A program made the position numbers and the translations under genes. Of a DNA stretch of 64,000 nucleotides, positions 16,847-25,878 are shown piece by piece. This stretch comes from Actinophytocola sp963727495. GTDB lineage: Bacteria > Actinomycetota > Actinomycetes > Mycobacteriales > Pseudonocardiaceae. The stretch is taken from the NCBI GenBank assembly GCA_963727495.1, contig CAVSGQ010000014.1, forward strand, positions 310,001 through 374,000, written 5' to 3'. The notes beneath the pieces were generated by a model, which saw only the letters and a list, made by a program, of their open reading frames with translations, was not told the origin of the DNA and did not search any database. The stretch's first letter is position 1. Every line of letters starts with the position of its first letter.

Positions 16847-18055
16847 ATGACTGGCCGCAGGCGTCGTGCTTATCTCCATGTCGGTCTCCCCAAGTCGGGC
16901 ACCACATATCTGCAGGAGAAAATGTGGGAGAACCGAAACATTCTGCGTGACTCGGGTGTTCTCTTTCCCGGCGCGGACAAGTCCGCCCAGCTGTTCGCGG
17001 CGCAGGATCTGCAGGGAGACATTCACCCGCGCTCGGACGGCGCGTGGCGGCGGCTGGTCGACGAGGCGCACGGGCACGACGGCGACGTGGTGATCTCCCG
17101 GGAGCAGCTGAGCATCGTCGCGCCGGACGGCGTCGCCCGCGCCATGGCCGACCTGGCCGGCTTCGAGGTGCACGTCGTGTGCACGGCCCGCGGCATCGCC
17201 AAGCACATCATCGGCATGTGGCAGGAGATGATCAAGAACCGGCAGCCGTCGAGCTACGCCGAGTGGTCCGACCGGATCCGCCGCGCCCGCCCGGGCGACG
17301 CGCTGTACTGGTACGCCGCGCCGCACGTCGTGCTGCGCACGTGGGGCCGCGACATTCCGCCCGGACACGTGCACGTGGTGACCGTTCCCCCGTCCGGCTC
17401 CCCCTCGCACGTCCTGTGGGACCGCTTCGCCGGTGTCGTCGGCATCGACCCGGCGCTCGGGCTGACCGAGCCGGGCATGACCAACCCGTCGCTGGGCGTG
17501 GTGGAGACGAACCTGCTGCGCCGGCTCAACGCGACCTCGGTGTCGCGGATGCGCTGGCCGGTGTACGACCGGCTGATCAAGAACGGGCTCGCCGTCACGA
17601 TGCTCGCCACCCGGCCGGACAAGGTGAAGCTGACCATGCCCGCCGCCGATCACGAGCTCGCCTGCCGGTGGTCCGCGGAGTTCGTCCGGGAGATCCGCGC
17701 CGACGGGTACGACGTCGTCGGCGACCTGGACGAGCTGCTGGTCCCGGAGGAGCGCGAACCGGACGCTCCGCACCCCGACCAGGCGTCCGACGCGCAGATG
17801 CTGGAGGTGGCGCTGGACACCATGACCACGCTGGTCCGGCGGGTCGACCAGCTCAGGAACGCCCACACATCACCGGCGCCACGGGAGCGACCCTCCGCCG
17901 TCCGCGAACTGCGCCGCACCCTGGGCTACCTCGCCGACCACGACCACCCGCAGCTGACCTGGCTGCGCAACCGCTACCGCGGCGCGCGCACCGCCCTGGA
18001 GGCGTGGGGCGAGTCACGCCGACGGCGCACGATCCCCCGCGGCGAGCTGCCCTGA
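16847..18055 (+). CDS. P-loop sulfotransferase-like protein 1
   Basis: 402 residues. The N-terminus YLHVGLPKSGTTYLQ is the PAPS 5'-phosphosulfate loop of sulfotransferases. Further on, VHVVCTARGIAKHI matches the 3'-phosphate-binding region (Arg of CTAR), followed by WQEMIKNRQ. The C-terminal 80 residues are Arg-rich (LTWLRNRYRGARTAL). A clear paralogue lies at 23530-24720 with the same blocks and the same C-terminal pattern. Substrate unknown; a cell-surface glycan or lipid is possible. The preceding 134-base gap contains no gene. Confidence 0.82.
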   Translation: MTGRRRRAYLHVGLPKSGTTYLQEKMWENRNILRDSGVLFPGADKSAQLFAAQDLQGDIHPRSDGAWRRLVDEAHGHDGDVVISREQLSIVAPDGVARAMADLAGFEVHVVCTARGIAKHIIGMWQEMIKNRQPSSYAEWSDRIRRARPGDALYWYAAPHVVLRTWGRDIPPGHVHVVTVPPSGSPSHVLWDRFAGVVGIDPALGLTEPGMTNPSLGVVETNLLRRLNATSVSRMRWPVYDRLIKNGLAVTMLATRPDKVKLTMPAADHELACRWSAEFVREIRADGYDVVGDLDELLVPEEREPDAPHPDQASDAQMLEVALDTMTTLVRRVDQLRNAHTSPAPRERPSAVRELRRTLGYLADHDHPQLTWLRNRYRGARTALEAWGESRRRRTIPRGELP

Positions 18056-18071
18056 GGACGGCGGCCCGCGC

Positions 18072-18260
18072 CTACCCCGTGCGGTCGCCGGTCCAGACGT
18101 GGTCCGGCCCGGTGAGGTGGTCCACGGCCGTGGTGGAGCGCAGCTCGGCCATCCGCGCCTTCATGCCCGCCATCCGCCGCCGTGCCTCGTGCACGCGGCG
18201 CCGCCGCGCGACCGTGCGGGTGGCGTAGCTGCCGGTCTGGTGTAAGCGGTGCTCGTTCAT
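18072..18260 (-). CDS. Small basic hypothetical protein
   Basis: 62 residues beginning MNEHRLHQTGSYATRTVARR, very rich in Arg, ending TGPDHVWTGDRTG. The start at 18260 is chosen by composition; a longer open frame upstream looks non-coding, and no strong ribosome site is visible. It converges on the sulfotransferase gene with 16 bases between the stops. Confidence 0.45.
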   Translation of the reverse strand: MNEHRLHQTGSYATRTVARRRRVHEARRRMAGMKARMAELRSTTAVDHLTGPDHVWTGDRTG

Positions 18261-18375
18261 GACCCGACCCCGTTTCGTACCGAACGTGACCGACGGGTAC
18301 CCCACCCGGGCCATGATCACCCCTACGTGTCCGGTCACGGTCACATCGGCGGCTGCCCCGTGCCATGCTTCGGAC

Positions 18376-19281
18376 GTGCACCCTGCCGTACTGGCCGCGT
18401 TCGTCGCCGGCCAGACCGTGCTGCTGTCGGTGCCGTGGCTCGCCGTGCGGCGCACCTACCACAGCGCGCCGAATCCGGCGCTCCACCCCGACCACGCCCG
18501 CACCGCGCGGGCGGCGCGGTGGGCGGTCGACTACCCGGCCTCGGTCGGCCTCGTGGTGCTCGCCGCGGTCGTCCTTCCCTTCGAGCACACCGTCGTGCCG
18601 GCGGTGTACCTCGCACTGGTCACCCGCCTGCTCGTGTTCGAGGGCAACCGGGCCAGGGTGAGCGCGCCCGGCCTCGGGCTGGTGTTCCCGTGGCTGGTGG
18701 CCCCGCTGCTGTCCTGGGTCTCGGTGCTGCTGGTCGTCCCGTGGCTGCTCGGAGCCGGCGACGCGTCGTGGGTGATGTGGGTGGTCGGTGTCGCGGCGGT
18801 GTTCGGCCTGCCGGCGCAGGCCCTCGGCCTGCTCGCGGAGGCGGGCCGCGCGGCGGTGGCCGCGGTGCGGAGGCTGGTGTTCGCCCGCCGCCTGCACGGC
18901 AGGTGGGTCACCAACGACGGGTGGAAGCTCTGTGACGTGCGGCCGTCGCCGGACGGCGTCACGCTGGCGTTCGCCGACACGTGGGCGCTGCTGCCGCTGC
19001 CCAACGGGGAACCGCCCGACTTCCTGGTCCGGGTCGTCCACGACCGCGACTGGCAGCCGGCCGACGGCGAGGCGAGGTCGCTGCGGCTGGCCGACCACCC
19101 CGGCCCCGGCCCGATCACCGAGGCGCTGTTCGCCGCCACCCCCGAGGGGATCCGCGCCGCACGCGCGCGCCTCGACGACGAACTGGTCGTGGTGATCCAG
19201 GAGGTGCGCGTCGGCGGCGACGACTTCTTCGAGTTCATCACCGCTTTGCGGCCGGCCGGGCGCAGCCGCAGCACCGCGTGA
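18376..19281 (+). CDS. Hypothetical membrane protein
   Basis: About 301 residues. The N-terminal half holds four or five hydrophobic segments (LAAFVAGQTVLLSVPWLAV, ASVGLVVLAAVVLPF, LVFPWLVAPLLSWVSVLLVV, MWVVGVAAVFGLPAQALGLL). The C-terminal 120 residues are soluble (GRWVTNDGWKLCDVRPSPDG onward) and end in the cytosol or outside. Start at GTG 18376; upstream in-frame codons look non-coding. No family recognised. Confidence 0.65.
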   Translation: MHPAVLAAFVAGQTVLLSVPWLAVRRTYHSAPNPALHPDHARTARAARWAVDYPASVGLVVLAAVVLPFEHTVVPAVYLALVTRLLVFEGNRARVSAPGLGLVFPWLVAPLLSWVSVLLVVPWLLGAGDASWVMWVVGVAAVFGLPAQALGLLAEAGRAAVAAVRRLVFARRLHGRWVTNDGWKLCDVRPSPDGVTLAFADTWALLPLPNGEPPDFLVRVVHDRDWQPADGEARSLRLADHPGPGPITEALFAATPEGIRAARARLDDELVVVIQEVRVGGDDFFEFITALRPAGRSRSTA

Positions 19282-19305
19282 CGCCCGGCGGCCGGCCGCT
19301 GGGCG
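19282..19305. terminator. Bidirectional hairpin between convergent genes
   Basis: CGCCC (19282-19286) and GCGGCC (19288-19293) pair with GGCCGC (19294-19299) and GGGCG (19301-19305), with one mismatch and little loop. It lies between the membrane-protein stop at 19281 and the SGNH hydrolase stop at 19333. Confidence 0.5.
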
Positions 19306-19332
19306 CCACGCCCCGGCGCGCCGCGGATCGGC

Positions 19333-20196
19333 TCACGACAGGCCGAGGACCGACATCGCCCGGTCGGCCATCCTGGCCTCGCCGAGCGCGTTGGGGTGCA
19401 CGACGACCGGGTTGGTGGTCTGCAGCACCGGCTCGATCCAGCGGACGCCGACCGGCCGGCAGGCGTCGTGGCCCTCGGAGACAGCGGTGAAGTCGACGTA
19501 GGTGGCGCCGGTCGCCGCGGCGGCGCGTCGGACGGCGACGTTGAGCGTGGCCTGCAGCGAGCGCAGGTACGGCACGTCGCCGGTGGCCACCGGCATCCTG
19601 GTGAAGCAGCCGCCGGTGGCGGGCAGGATCCACGGGTAGCCGAGGATCGCCACGTCCGCCCCGGGCGCCGCGTGCCGGACCGCCCGCAGCGCGGACACCA
19701 GCGCCGGGTAGGTGGTGGTGCGGATGGTGTCCTCGAAGGAGGACCCGTACAGGTCCTTGCAGGGGCTGCCGTGCCCGAGCGTGGCGATGCCCGCGGTGCC
19801 ACAGGCGAGGATGGCGCCGATGAACACCCCGCTGTCGTTGCCGCCGATCGTCATCGTGACCAGGTCGGTGTCCGCGCCGATCGCGTCGACCTGCGGGGCG
19901 ACGCCGGGGTGCTGGGCGGTGGTGAAGTGCCTGGTCTCGGCGGCGCCGCAGGTGACGTCGACCAGCCGGGCGCCGGTCGCGGCGGCGATCACGTGCGGGT
20001 AGTTGCGGGAGGAGCGCAGGCACAGCAGCGGCGAGGTGGGGTCCGGCGGCAGCACGCCGGACGCTGCGCTGTAGGAGTCGCCGAGCGCGACGTAGTCCAG
20101 CGGCGCGGTGCCGGCCTGGGCGGACGCGGAGGTCGTGACGAGGCTCAGCGCGGCGACCGCGGCGGTGGCGAGGGATGCGAACAGACGGCGAGGCAT
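19333..20196 (-). CDS. Secreted SGNH/GDSL-family hydrolase 2
   Basis: 287 residues with a signal peptide (about 1-28, TTSASAQAG). The SGNH blocks are YVALGDSYSAASG (nucleophile Ser), TMTIGGNDSGVF (Asn) and VVHPNALGEARMADRAM (catalytic His near the C-terminus). Several cysteines suggest disulfides in the exported form. It belongs to the same family as the protein at 668-1453 but is only distantly similar. Probable extracellular esterase; substrate unknown. Confidence 0.9.
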   Translation of the reverse strand: MPRRLFASLATAAVAALSLVTTSASAQAGTAPLDYVALGDSYSAASGVLPPDPTSPLLCLRSSRNYPHVIAAATGARLVDVTCGAAETRHFTTAQHPGVAPQVDAIGADTDLVTMTIGGNDSGVFIGAILACGTAGIATLGHGSPCKDLYGSSFEDTIRTTTYPALVSALRAVRHAAPGADVAILGYPWILPATGGCFTRMPVATGDVPYLRSLQATLNVAVRRAAAATGATYVDFTAVSEGHDACRPVGVRWIEPVLQTTNPVVVHPNALGEARMADRAMSVLGLS

Positions 20197-20313
20197 GGGC
20201 TCTCTCCCGGCATCGATGACGGCGTCTGCACACTACTCACGAGTAGGTAAGCGTGCTCGCCAATCGTCAACCATGCCGGCCCCGCCGTCAACAGCGACGA
20301 CCACGGAGCGGAG

Positions 20314-21795
20314 TCAGGCGGGCACGAGCATCCCGTGGCGCACGAGTTCGCGCACGACCGGCAGCACCGCGTCCGTGTCGATGCCGCCGATGCCGCCGTA
20401 GGCGAGCTCGAGCAGCGCCAGCACGTCCTCGAGCGGCAGCGCGCCGCGGCAGCCGGCCAGCAGTTTCGCGGTCGGCTCGTCGATCTCGTGCCGCCAGCCG
20501 GGACCGTCGGTGCGGTGCAGCCGGCGCACGACCGCGCGCCAGCCGTCCTCGCCGGGTTCGGCGATCTTCTCGAGCACCACGGTCGGCGGCACGGTGAACC
20601 GGGTACCCGGCAGGGCGTCGCCGTGCTCGCGCAGCCAGCCGACGGCGTCGAGCCAGCGCGCGGCCTCCGGGCCGAGCGGGTCGTCGTAGGCGTGCCGAAG
20701 GTCCTCGCAGACCACCTCCGGGTCGGCCGCACCGCCGCGGCGCAGCGTGACGTAGCCGAACCCGACACCCTCGACGTCGTTGGCGGCGAACCAGTCCAGC
20801 CACGCCGCCGCCTTCTCCCGGCCCTGCGGCGAGCGCGGGTCGATGCCGGCGTCGCGCAGCCAGGTGCCGACGTACAGCGCGGGGTCGGCCACGTCGCGCT
20901 GCACGACCCACGCGTCCACCCCCGCCGGCAGCCACGACGTGACGCGCTCGGCCCAGTCCTCTCCCGTGCGGTGCAGCCAGGACCCCAGCAGCTGGCCGAC
21001 GCCGCCGTCGGTGAGGTACCCGGGCAGCCGCCGGACCACCAGCGCGCTGGCGCCGTCGCCGGCCAGCCCCGAGTCGCGGTAGACGTAGTCCACCCGCGGC
21101 GGCCCGACGACGAACGGTGGGTTGCACACGATCTGGTCGAACCGGCGGCCCGCCACCGGGTCGAACCACTCCCCCCGCACCAGTTCGACGTCGACCTCGT
21201 TGAGCGCGAACGTGCCGCGCGCCAGCGCGAGCGCGCGCGGGGAGACGTCGGTCGCGGTGATCCGGTGCGCGTGCGTGCTCGCGTGCAGTGCCTGCACGCC
21301 GCACCCGGTGCCGAGGTCGAGCAGCGTGCCGACCGGCCGGCGGGCGGTGGCGCGCGCGAGGCTGACCGACGCGTGCCCGACACCGAGCACGTGGTCCTCG
21401 GGCACCTCGCCACCCCGCAGTTCGGAGTCGAGGTCGGCGATCACCCACCAGGCGTCCCCGTACGGGCGGATGTCCAGCCCCGCGCGCCCGTCCCCGGTGA
21501 GGATCTCGTTCGCGACCGCCAGGTCGAGGTCCACCGCGCCGAACGCGGACCGCACGGCGTCCGGCGGCTCCGCGTCGCCCAGCAGGAACAGCCGGATGAG
21601 CGTGCCGAGCGCCCCCGCGTCACGGCTGGCCCGGCGGGCGGGCTCGGGCTCCCCGCGCCCGAGCGCGGCGTGCGCCTGCCGGCCGAGCGCACCGAGCACG
21701 CCGTCGGAGGTGTAGCCGGCGGTCAGGAACGCCTCGCGCAACCGCGCACACAGGTCGCCGGGCAGGTCGGGATGCACGAGGGGACATGCTGTCAC
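20314..21795 (-). CDS. Class I SAM-dependent methyltransferase with N-terminal extension (HemK/RsmC-like)
   Basis: About 493 residues. A 130-residue N-terminal domain (GYTSDGVLGALGRQAHAAL) precedes the methyltransferase core: TLLDLGTGCGVQALHAS binds SAM, ITATDVSPRALALA follows, and FDQIVCNPPFVVGPP holds the NPPF motif of N-methyltransferases acting on glutamine or nucleobases. The C-terminal 150 residues are a further domain of unknown role. This layout is widespread in actinobacteria. Start at GTG 21795 (VTACPLVHPDLPGD), since the longer frame runs antisense through the MFS gene. No strong ribosome site. It diverges from the MFS gene. Confidence 0.82.
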   Translation of the reverse strand: MTACPLVHPDLPGDLCARLREAFLTAGYTSDGVLGALGRQAHAALGRGEPEPARRASRDAGALGTLIRLFLLGDAEPPDAVRSAFGAVDLDLAVANEILTGDGRAGLDIRPYGDAWWVIADLDSELRGGEVPEDHVLGVGHASVSLARATARRPVGTLLDLGTGCGVQALHASTHAHRITATDVSPRALALARGTFALNEVDVELVRGEWFDPVAGRRFDQIVCNPPFVVGPPRVDYVYRDSGLAGDGASALVVRRLPGYLTDGGVGQLLGSWLHRTGEDWAERVTSWLPAGVDAWVVQRDVADPALYVGTWLRDAGIDPRSPQGREKAAAWLDWFAANDVEGVGFGYVTLRRGGAADPEVVCEDLRHAYDDPLGPEAARWLDAVGWLREHGDALPGTRFTVPPTVVLEKIAEPGEDGWRAVVRRLHRTDGPGWRHEIDEPTAKLLAGCRGALPLEDVLALLELAYGGIGGIDTDAVLPVVRELVRHGMLVPA

Positions 21796-21901
21796 GCCCC
21801 GGACGGCACCGCGCGAGAAAAAGATCTCCCCGGGATGTCGAAAGTCGCCGGCCCTGTCCGACGTGATGGTGACAGCGACGAACGAGCCCCGAGGACGAGT
21901 G

Positions 21902-23467
21902 ATGACGGTGGAGACGAAGGCGTTGGCCGGCCGGCGTGAGTGGATCGGGCTGGCGGTGCTGGCGCTGCCGACCCTGCTGCTGTCGGTGGACATGAGCGTG
22001 CTGCACCTCGCGGTGCCGGCCCTCGCCGCCGACCTGCGGCCCAGCAGCACCCAGCTGCTCTGGATCATCGACATCTACGGGTTCATGGTCGCCGGCTTCC
22101 TGGTCACCATGGGCACGCTGGGCGACCGGATCGGGCGGCGGAAGCTGCTGATGATCGGCGGCGCGGCGTTCGGCCTCGCCTCGATCGGGGCGGCGTTCGC
22201 CACCAGCCCGGCGATGCTCATCGGCGCGCGGGCGCTGCTCGGCGTGGCCGGCGCGACCCTGATGCCCTCGACGCTGGCGCTGATCAGCAACATGTTCCGC
22301 AACCCGCGCCAGCGCGGCGCGGCGATCGCGGTGTGGATGAGCTGCTTCATGGCCGGCATGGTGATCGGGCCGGTCGTGGGCGGGCTGATCCTGGCCGTGG
22401 CCTGGTGGGGTGCGGTGTTCCTGATGGCCGTCCCGGTCATGGTGCTGCTGCTGCTCACCGCGCCCGCGCTGCTGCCGGAGTACCGCGACGAGCACGCCGG
22501 GCGCCTCGACCTCGCCAGCGTGGCGCTCTCGCTCGGCACGATCCTGCCGGTGGTGTTCGCGCTCAAGGAGATCGCCAAGGCGGGCCCGAGCCCGCTCACC
22601 CTCGCCGCGCTCGCCGTGGGTCTGGGCCTGGGCACGGTGTTCGCGCGGCGGCAGCGGCGGCTGGCCGACCCGATGCTGGACCTGAGCCTGTTCCGCAACC
22701 GGACCTTCACCGCGGCCCTGTCCATCGTGCTGGTCGGCGCGCTCACCATGGGCGGCGTGTTCCTGCTGGTCAGCCAGTACCTGCAGCTGGTCGGCGGGCT
22801 GTCGCCGGCGGGGGCGGGGCTGGCGCTGGTGCCGCAGGCGCTCGCGGTGGTCGCCGGCTCGCTCATCGCGCCGCGCCTGGCCCGGCGGTTCCGGCCGGAG
22901 TTCGTGCTCGGCTTCGGCATGCTCGTCGCGGCGGCCGGGATCCTGCTGTTCACCCGGGCGGGCGGCAGCGGCGAGGTGACGCTGGTGGTGGTCGGCATGT
23001 CGGTCGCCGCGTTCGGGATGGGACCGCAGGGCGTGCTGTGCACCGAGATGGTGGTCGGCTCGGTTCCGGCCCGCAAGGCAGGCGCCGCCTCGGCGATGTC
23101 GGAGACCAGCGGCGAGTTCGGCATCGCGATGGGCATCGCGCTGTTCGGCAGCATCGGCACCGCCGTCTACCGCGACGACCTGGTGCTGCCCGGCCACCTG
23201 TCCGGCGGCGCGGCCGCCGAGGCGACCGAGAGCCTGGCCGGCGCGGTCGACGTGGCCGGTGGCCTCGACCAGCGGCTGGCCGCGAGCGTGCTGGGCGCGG
23301 CCCGGGACGCGTTCGCCGGCGGGCTGCACACCGTGGCCGCGATCGGCGCCGCCGTCGCGATCACCTTCGCGGTGATCGGCATGATCGCGCTGCGCAGCCG
23401 CCGTCCGGCCGCCCCGGCCCCGGAGCCCGAGCCCGTGCCGGAGCCCGAGGACGCGCTCGTCGGATAG
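21902..23467 (+). CDS. MFS transporter, 14-helix drug:H+ antiporter (DHA2) type
   Basis: About 521 residues with some 14 hydrophobic segments. The motif-A loop GTLGDRIGRRKLLMIG lies between helices 2 and 3, and LDMSVLHLA-like VDMSVLHLAVPALA in helix 1 is typical of the DHA2/Stp/SmvA group. These exporters pump cationic drugs or dyes. The C-terminus is a Pro/Glu-rich tail (EPEPVPEPEDA). ATG 21902 chosen (GAGGA upstream); another ATG at 21863 is possible. Confidence 0.9.
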   Translation: MTVETKALAGRREWIGLAVLALPTLLLSVDMSVLHLAVPALAADLRPSSTQLLWIIDIYGFMVAGFLVTMGTLGDRIGRRKLLMIGGAAFGLASIGAAFATSPAMLIGARALLGVAGATLMPSTLALISNMFRNPRQRGAAIAVWMSCFMAGMVIGPVVGGLILAVAWWGAVFLMAVPVMVLLLLTAPALLPEYRDEHAGRLDLASVALSLGTILPVVFALKEIAKAGPSPLTLAALAVGLGLGTVFARRQRRLADPMLDLSLFRNRTFTAALSIVLVGALTMGGVFLLVSQYLQLVGGLSPAGAGLALVPQALAVVAGSLIAPRLARRFRPEFVLGFGMLVAAAGILLFTRAGGSGEVTLVVVGMSVAAFGMGPQGVLCTEMVVGSVPARKAGAASAMSETSGEFGIAMGIALFGSIGTAVYRDDLVLPGHLSGGAAAEATESLAGAVDVAGGLDQRLAASVLGAARDAFAGGLHTVAAIGAAVAITFAVIGMIALRSRRPAAPAPEPEPVPEPEDALVG

Positions 23468-23529
23468 CCATGTCGGGACCGGCCGCCGCGGATGACCGGG
23501 GCGGCCGATGTCCGTTATGGTCGGTCGCC

Positions 23530-24720
23530 ATGGTCGGCCCGGCGCGCGCGTACGTGCACATCGGTGTGCCCAAGAGCGGCACCACCCACCTGCAGGCGTT
23601 GCTGTGGCGCAACCGGGACCTGTTGCGCGCGAAGGGCGTGCTGTATCCGGGCAACCGGTCCGACCTGCATTTCCTGGCGACCCTGGACCTGCTCGGCGAG
23701 TCCTTCCACGGCCACGTCGACCCGGCCGCGGCGGGCGCCTGGGACCGGGTGGCCGCGCAGGTCCGCGCCTGGCCGGGCACCTCGGTGATCTCGCACGAGA
23801 TGCTCGCGCAGGCCGGCGAGGACGCGGTGCGCCGGGCGATGCGCTCGCTGCGCGGCGTCGAGGTGCACGTCGTGTGCACCGCGCGCGACCTGGCCCGGCA
23901 GCTGCCGGCGGTGTGGCAGGAGAACGTCAAGAACCGGGGGCGGCTGACCTTCGAGCAGTTCAGCCGGGCGCTGCGCGGTGTGGACGGGTCGTGGCCGCGC
24001 CTGGCCAGGAACGTCTGGTCCTACCAGGACCTGCCGGTGGTGCTGCGGAACTGGGGCGCGCAGCTGCCGCCGTCGCGGGTGCACGTGATCCCGGTGCCGC
24101 GCGCGGCGGCGCCGGACACGTTGTGGCGGCGGTTCGCCGAGGCGTGCGGGATCGACCCGGACTGCGGGCTGGCCGGCGTCGGGGCGCGCAACGTGTCGCT
24201 GGGCGCGGTAGAGACCCACCTGCTGCGGCGGCTCAACCGGACCGGCGTGGCCGACGAGCTGCCCTGGCCGGCGTACGAGAAGCTGGTCAAGGAGTACCTC
24301 GCGCTCGACGTGCTCGGCGGGCGGCCGGCGCCGGTCCCGCTGCGGCTGCCCGCGGCCGACCTGCCCTGGGTGCAGCACCGGGCCAAGGAGATGATCGAGT
24401 CGTTGCGGGCCGCCGGCTACCACGTCGTCGGCGACCTGGCCGAGCTGCTGCCCGCCGACTCCGCGGACAAGGAACCCCGCCATCCCGACGACGTCAGCGA
24501 CGCCGAGCTGCTCGACGCCTCGGTGCACGCGCTCGCCGGGCTGCTCCGCCTCGCCCGGCGCACCGCCGCGCCGAGCCCCGACCTGGGCCTGCGGGCGGTG
24601 CTGGTCGCGCGGTACCAGCACCTGCCGCCGGTGCGGTGGCTGCTGCGCCGGTACCGGCTGGCCCGGGTACGGGCGCGCGCGATGGCCGACCGGGTGCCGG
24701 GCTCGCGGTGCGGACGCTGA
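23530..24720 (+). CDS. P-loop sulfotransferase-like protein 2
   Basis: 396 residues. YVHIGVPKSGTTHLQALLW is the PAPS 5'-phosphosulfate loop, and EVHVVCTARDLARQ and WQENVKNRG follow as in the paralogue at 16847. Shared later blocks include LPWPAYEKLVKEYLALDVL, RAAGYHVVGDLAELLP and an Arg-rich C-terminus (VRWLLRRYRLARVRA). It starts 62 bases after the MFS stop on the same strand, so the two may be co-transcribed. Substrate unknown. Confidence 0.82.
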   Translation: MVGPARAYVHIGVPKSGTTHLQALLWRNRDLLRAKGVLYPGNRSDLHFLATLDLLGESFHGHVDPAAAGAWDRVAAQVRAWPGTSVISHEMLAQAGEDAVRRAMRSLRGVEVHVVCTARDLARQLPAVWQENVKNRGRLTFEQFSRALRGVDGSWPRLARNVWSYQDLPVVLRNWGAQLPPSRVHVIPVPRAAAPDTLWRRFAEACGIDPDCGLAGVGARNVSLGAVETHLLRRLNRTGVADELPWPAYEKLVKEYLALDVLGGRPAPVPLRLPAADLPWVQHRAKEMIESLRAAGYHVVGDLAELLPADSADKEPRHPDDVSDAELLDASVHALAGLLRLARRTAAPSPDLGLRAVLVARYQHLPPVRWLLRRYRLARVRARAMADRVPGSRCGR

Positions 24721-24724
24721 CCGA

Positions 24725-24871
24725 TCAGTGCGGGCGGGTGGTGACCGCCGTCCACAGGGTGTCCGGGTCGGTGGCGGCGAGGGCATGCAGCCGCTGGGCC
24801 TGCCGGCGGTGGTGATGCCGGGCGCCGAGCAGACCCACGACGCGTTTGGCGGGTCGCGGTCGGAGCAGCAC
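24725..24871 (-). CDS. Possible very small basic protein after the EamA gene
   Basis: 48 residues from a GTG, rich in Arg and His (GLLGARHHHRRQAQRLHALA), ending TDPDTLWTAVTTRPH. It continues in the frame of the EamA transporter just beyond its stop codon, so it may be either a real small gene or the former C-terminal extension of that transporter. No clear ribosome site. Confidence 0.3.
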   Translation of the reverse strand: MLLRPRPAKRVVGLLGARHHHRRQAQRLHALAATDPDTLWTAVTTRPH

Positions 24872-24883
24872 CGAGTCGTGCTT

Positions 24884-25804
24884 TCAGCTGGGGCGGGCCA
24901 TCCTGGTCGCGCCCGCGGAGGCGGCCACCACGAGGAGCACGGCCAGCCACTGCAGCGGGGCCAGGATCTCGCCGAGCACGACCATGCCGACGAGCGCGGC
25001 CACCGCGGGCTCCAGGCTCATCAGCACCCCGAACACCTTCGGCGGTATCCGCCGCAGCGCCTCCAGCTCCAGCGAGTACGGGATCACCGACGACAGCAGC
25101 GCCACTCCGAGCCCGACCACGAGCACCCACGGCGCGAACAGGGCGGTGCCGCTGTCGGCGAGCCCGACCGGCGCCACCAGCACCGCCGCCAGGACCATGG
25201 CGAGCGCGAGGCCGCCGCCGTCGGTGGTGTGCCGGCCGAGCGCGGCGCTCAGCAGGATGTAGCCGGCCCAGCAGGCCGCCGCCGCGAGCGCGAACAGGAT
25301 GCCGGCCAGGTGCAGGTCGCCGCGGCCCTCGGTCAGCAGCACCACCCCGCCCGCGGCGAGCAGCGCCCACACCCCGTCGAGCAGGCGGCGCGAGCCGCCG
25401 ATGGCCACCGCGAGCGGGCCGAGGAACTCGATCGTCACCACGACGCCGAGCGGGGCCTTCGCCAGCGCCAGGTAGAAGCACAGGTTCATCGCGCCGAGGA
25501 CCAGCCCGTAGCCGGCGACCACGACCCACGCGCGCCGCCCCATCCGCCGCCCGGTCCGCACCGACGGCCGCCACACCACGAGCAGCACCAGCGCGGCGAA
25601 GAACAGCCGCAGCGCGACCGCACCCGCACTGCCCACCGCGCCGAACAGCTGCTTGGCCAGCGCCGCGCCGATCTGGACGCTGACGATGCCCGCCAGCACC
25701 TGCGCCGGCGGCGGCACCGCGCCCAGCGCCCGGCCGGCCAGCGCGACCAGGCTGACCCGCGGGAACGGACCGGGCCCGACCCGGTCGACATGCATGGTGG
25801 CCAT
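24884..25804 (-). CDS. EamA/RhtA-family (DMT) transporter
   Basis: 306 residues with ten hydrophobic segments in two EamA repeats (about 30-150 and 165-300). RhtA-like features are VSVQIGAALAKQLFGAVG, ALAKAPLGVVVTIEFLGPL and LSSVIPYSLELEALRRIPP. Members export amino acids such as threonine or homoserine, or other small metabolites. Start at ATG 25804; a second Met three codons later is possible. It diverges from the methyltransferase at 25879. Confidence 0.88.
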   Translation of the reverse strand: MATMHVDRVGPGPFPRVSLVALAGRALGAVPPPAQVLAGIVSVQIGAALAKQLFGAVGSAGAVALRLFFAALVLLVVWRPSVRTGRRMGRRAWVVVAGYGLVLGAMNLCFYLALAKAPLGVVVTIEFLGPLAVAIGGSRRLLDGVWALLAAGGVVLLTEGRGDLHLAGILFALAAAACWAGYILLSAALGRHTTDGGGLALAMVLAAVLVAPVGLADSGTALFAPWVLVVGLGVALLSSVIPYSLELEALRRIPPKVFGVLMSLEPAVAALVGMVVLGEILAPLQWLAVLLVVAASAGATRMARPS

Positions 25805-25878
25805 GCCCGCATCCTCCGCGACACCCCCGACAGCCGTCGTCCGAGTTCCAGATCCTGGGAAGCCGTAGGGTCGGGCCC

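Noticed and set aside
21620..23329. A 569-codon minus-strand frame opposite the MFS gene
   Set aside because: Shadow frame with low-complexity Arg/His/Gln; the plus strand encodes a full 14-helix transporter.
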